Source: Mucilaginibacter cryoferens (GTDB taxonomy: Bacteria; Bacteroidota; Bacteroidia; Sphingobacteriales; Sphingobacteriaceae). Taken from it: DNA of 64,000 nt. Each line of letters opens with the position of its first letter. Positions within the stretch are counted from its first letter, which is position 1. This document shows positions 61,048-64,000 of this stretch, piece after piece. The stretch lies in contig NZ_JACHCR010000006.1 of assembly GCF_014205845.1 (NCBI RefSeq), forward strand, positions 205,252 through 269,251, read 5' to 3'. A program made the translations under genes and the position numbers. Below the pieces are notes generated by a model. The model searched no databases. It worked only from the letters and a program-made list of their open reading frames with translations, and was not told the DNA's origin.

Positions 61048-63129
61048 ATGAAAATGAAATATTCTACAATAGTTATTGTCGCGGTATTGCTGTTGAATTT
61101 TGTTGGTGTTTTAACGGTAAAAGCGCAATCTAAACCTAATATTATTTTTATCCTTACCGATGACCTCGGTTACGGAGATGTAGGCGTTTTTTTTCAAAAA
61201 CAACGACAAGAATCGGGAGACAGGAGTAAGCCCTACGAACTTACCCCCAATCTTGATAAAATGGCCGCCATGGGTGCCCGTTTTACCCAGCAATACGCAA
61301 ATGCACCTGTTTGTGCACCATCACGGGCATCGCTCATCACGGGCGTAAACCAAGGGAATGCATCGGTGCGGGATAATCAATTTGATAAGGCTATTGAGAA
61401 TAACCATACTGTACCTACTGTTTTAAAGCAAGCGGGATATCAAACCGTGGCCATTGGCAAATGGGGACTACAGGGCGTTAAGGAGGAAGGTCCAAACTGG
61501 CCCGCACACCCCTTAAAAAGAGGATTTGACCATTATTTTGGCTATATGCGACATGCAGATGGGCATGAACATTACCCCGTTGAGGGGTTATATAGAGGAA
61601 AAAAGGAAGTTTGGGACGACTATAAAGAAGTATCTGCCGGGTTGAATAAGTGCTACACCGCAGACCTTTGGACGGCAGCGGCAAAGAAATGGATAATAGA
61701 TCATCAAACGGGTAAAGCTGCGGGTGAGCCTTTTTTTATGTATCTGGCTTACGACACGCCGCATGCCGTGATAGAATTGCCTACTCAGGCTTATCCTGCC
61801 GGTAATGGCCTAAAAGGTGGCCTGCAATGGCTTGGGGAGCCTGGGCATATGATCAATACTGCAAACGGGACTATTGATTCTTATCAATATCCTGAATACG
61901 CCAATGCTATGTATGACGATGACAATAATCCGGCTACACCAGAAATAGCGTGGCCCGAAACTTTTAAGCGCTATGCAACAGCAACGCGAAGGATTGATGA
62001 CGCCGTTGGTGATATTATGCAGTTATTGAAAGATTTGAAGATAGCGGATAATACGCTGGTTGTTTTTACCTCTGATAATGGCCCGTCTATCGAATCGTAT
62101 TTACCGGCTTCGTATAAGCCTAACCAACCAACATTTTTTGGAAGTAACGGGCCGTTTGATGGCATTAAAAGAGATTGCTGGGAAGGCGGGCTACGCATGC
62201 CAACTATAGCCGAATGGCCAGGACATATTGACCCGGGGAAGGTGATTAATACACCCAGCATGCTATCTGATTGGATGCCTACTTTTGCTGATATTGCTCA
62301 TTTACAATCGCCTGCAAGAGCGGATGGCGTTTCATTGCTACCCTCATTAACCGGTAAAGGGAAACAACAAAACGGGTTGGTTTATGTAGAGTATTTTGAA
62401 GGGGGAAAAACTCCCGGCTTTAAAGAATTTGAAGCAAGCCGAAGAGAGCGCAAGCGCGATCAAATGCAGGTAATACGCCTGGATGATCTGGTGGGGGTAC
62501 GGTACCAGGTTAAATCATCTGAAGATGATTTTGAAATATATAATGCCGTTACCGATCCAAAGGAAACTGACAACCTGGCCTTAAAACCCGGTTACGAAAG
62601 TATCCAGGTACAAATGAAAGCCAAAGTATTACAGGTACGCCATGCCGATGGCGAAGCGCCGCGTCCGTATGATAACGCGCTTATACCTGCAAATACAATT
62701 ACAGGGGAATTAAAACCGGGCATAAACTGGAAATTTTATAAAGGCGATTTCCCCTGGGTGATCTCTGAACAGAATTTGACTGCCAATGAAAAAGGGGCAG
62801 GTAGCACTATAACAGGTAAAGAAGCCGGTAAAAAAGATGGCGTGGTATGCTACGATGGGTATGTAAAAGTACCGGCCGATGGCAAATATACCTTCTCCTT
62901 ACAAACAACCGGAAAGGCATATTTACGTTTGCACGAGGCTACGTTAATTGACGAAGATTTTGGCTATGAGCCTAATACTAAAATTACACAGGATGTTTAT
63001 TTAAAAGCGGGCTATCACAAGATAATGCTGAATTATTTACGAAAAGAGACGGAGCAGTCTGATGTTAAATTGGAATGGAAAAGCACTGATGGCGATTGGA
63101 AAGCCGTTGGCTTTGATATGTTTTACTAA
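61048..63129 (+). CDS. S1 sulfatase with C-terminal PA14-like domain
   Basis: 693 aa with signal peptide 1-26 (TVKA-Q). Sulfatase domain ~28-520: FILTDDLGYGDVGVF (metal), formylglycine precursor Cys89 (C-A-P-S-R), TVAIGKWGLQG, FTSDNGPSIES. Residues ~560-693 (GVVCYDGYVKVPADGKYTFSLQTTGKAYLRLHEATLIDEDFG..., VYLKAGYHKIMLNYL) form a PA14/GLEYA-like carbohydrate-binding domain. Arylsulfatase A-like; the exact S1 subfamily is not clear. Together with the sulfatase upstream it would desulfate the glycan imported by the SusCD pair, freeing sulfate and sugar. Confidence 0.9.
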   Translation: MKMKYSTIVIVAVLLLNFVGVLTVKAQSKPNIIFILTDDLGYGDVGVFFQKQRQESGDRSKPYELTPNLDKMAAMGARFTQQYANAPVCAPSRASLITGVNQGNASVRDNQFDKAIENNHTVPTVLKQAGYQTVAIGKWGLQGVKEEGPNWPAHPLKRGFDHYFGYMRHADGHEHYPVEGLYRGKKEVWDDYKEVSAGLNKCYTADLWTAAAKKWIIDHQTGKAAGEPFFMYLAYDTPHAVIELPTQAYPAGNGLKGGLQWLGEPGHMINTANGTIDSYQYPEYANAMYDDDNNPATPEIAWPETFKRYATATRRIDDAVGDIMQLLKDLKIADNTLVVFTSDNGPSIESYLPASYKPNQPTFFGSNGPFDGIKRDCWEGGLRMPTIAEWPGHIDPGKVINTPSMLSDWMPTFADIAHLQSPARADGVSLLPSLTGKGKQQNGLVYVEYFEGGKTPGFKEFEASRRERKRDQMQVIRLDDLVGVRYQVKSSEDDFEIYNAVTDPKETDNLALKPGYESIQVQMKAKVLQVRHADGEAPRPYDNALIPANTITGELKPGINWKFYKGDFPWVISEQNLTANEKGAGSTITGKEAGKKDGVVCYDGYVKVPADGKYTFSLQTTGKAYLRLHEATLIDEDFGYEPNTKITQDVYLKAGYHKIMLNYLRKETEQSDVKLEWKSTDGDWKAVGFDMFY

Positions 63130-63321
63130 TAACGAAGAAGTATAATAAAAAGGAATGAGAACATGTTTTTTTACCTCGAAAGGCATATAATATAGAAGGG
63201 TATCCGCAATCAGAACTTGATTAAAAAAAAACTTAACGCAAAATCCCGATTATTATATGAGATAGTCACAATTTAATCTGACAGTTACGATAATTTAAAA
63301 CACGTAACAGAGATTAGTATT

Positions 63322-64000
63322 ATGACAACCCAAGCAAAGATCATCAAAAACAAGATGGGCATATTGGAGCTTGCCCAGCATTTAGGAAACGTATCGCAGG
63401 CCTGTAAAGTGATGGGCTATTCGCGAGATAGCTTTTACAGATTCAAGGAGCTTTACGATCAGGGAGGCGAACTCGCCCTTCAGGAAATCAGTCGACGAAA
63501 ACCGATCTTAAAGAACCGTGTAGAAGAGCATGTAGAAAAAGCTGTTGTTGAGATGGCGATAGATCAGCCGGCCTTAGGTCAGTTGAGAGTATCCAACGAG
63601 CTTAAAAAGCAAGGTATATTGATATCTCCCGGAGGTGTAAGAAGTATTTGGTTAAGACACGATCTGCAAACTTTTAAGCTTCGTTTAAAGGCATTGGAGG
63701 CCAAGTCGGCACAGGAAGGATTGGTCTTAACCGAAGCACAAGTAGTTGCGCTGGAGAAGGCTAAGGAAGAAAAGAAAGCACATGGCGAAATAGAAACACA
63801 CCATCCCGGCTATTTGGGTGCGCAGGACACTTACTATGTCGGTAACATTAAAGGTGTTGGCCATATTTATCAGCAAACATTTATCGATACTTACGCTAAA
63901 GTGGCCTTTACTAAGCTATATGACCGAAAGAATGCATTGGTGGCAGCAGAGATGCTTAATGACAAAGTGGTGCCGTTTTATGAGCAGCATGATCTGCGTC
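63322..64000 (+). mobile_element. IS481-like transposase gene, 5' part (runs off window)
   Basis: Open from ATG 63322 to the window end (226 codons). N-terminal HTH ([38 protein letters not shown]), linker, then the start of an rve-type DDE integrase domain ([52 protein letters not shown]), whose first catalytic Asp would be the one in FIDTYAK or QDTYY. This matches IS481-family transposases. The left end of the element probably lies in 63230-63300, but I cannot define an inverted repeat without the right end. 63130-63321 holds no other feature. Confidence 0.85.

Overview
The window looks like chromosome from a Bacteroidota of the Sphingobacteriaceae, most like Mucilaginibacter. The evidence is three TonB-dependent transporters (two of them SusC/SusD pairs), many 'LxxC' lipoproteins, an OmpA with type-3 repeats, an ECF sigma/FecR pair, AT-rich intergenic DNA, and promoters of the Bacteroidetes type (TTG, about 19-20 bases, then TAnnTTTG). 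No rRNA, tRNA or CRISPR was seen. The genus is inferred from gene style, not from a marker gene.

Layout. 1-3.2 kb (minus): a truncated GNAT acetyltransferase, a NodB-type polysaccharide deacetylase and an OmpA-like porin. 3.8-10.3 kb (plus): SusC, SusD and two accessory surface lipoproteins. 10.8-25.9 kb: two beta-L-arabinofuranosidases (GH127, GH146; minus), then on the plus strand a DapA-family lyase/deaminase, an AraC regulator, an amino-acid permease, an S9 prolyl peptidase and a multidomain GH43. GH127-type enzymes remove the beta-L-arabinosides found on plant hydroxyproline-rich glycoproteins, and the DapA-like protein resembles the deaminase of the 4-hydroxyproline pathway, so this block may serve extensin use. 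26-27.6 kb: an Lrp regulator divergent from an SDR-type threonine dehydrogenase.

27.8-48.3 kb is the most interesting part. A minus-strand operon encodes a family 2A encapsulin shell, its cysteine desulfurase cargo (with a ~245-residue low-complexity N-terminal arm), a serine O-acetyltransferase and a cation/proton antiporter: a sulfur-storage nanocompartment. Around it lie a PhyH dioxygenase, an SDR, a secreted His/Cys protein, and a periplasmic thiol/redox cluster (DsbD-alpha-like, two tandem TlpA-like proteins, YceI, di-heme peroxidase, a TonB receptor, DUF4397 lipoprotein, SOD, DoxX-like).

Two features not explained by the large genes tie this region together. First, a 17-bp inverted repeat, TCTAY-N7-RTAGA, sits on or near the promoters of the PhyH gene, the SDR/secreted protein pair, the DsbD-like gene and the TlpA gene, and in degenerate form upstream of the encapsulin. 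Second, short leader ORFs with runs of cysteine codons near their 3' ends (for example ...SNCCCCR, ...KRCCCLVQ, ...MCSCCC, and an orphan ...FCCYCHC) lie 55-115 bases before these genes. This is what a cysteine-sensing attenuation system would look like. The regulator and mechanism are inference.

48.4-50.3 kb: a TetX-like FAD monooxygenase and its TetR regulator, with a 52-bp perfect inverted repeat upstream. 50.8-63.1 kb: an ECF sigma/FecR-controlled SusCD locus with a BACON lipoprotein and two S1 sulfatases flanking a chimeric pseudogene. The sigma gene carries another copy of the 17-bp motif, which suggests sulfate-ester scavenging in the same sulfur response. 63.3 kb to the end: the start of an IS481-like transposase.
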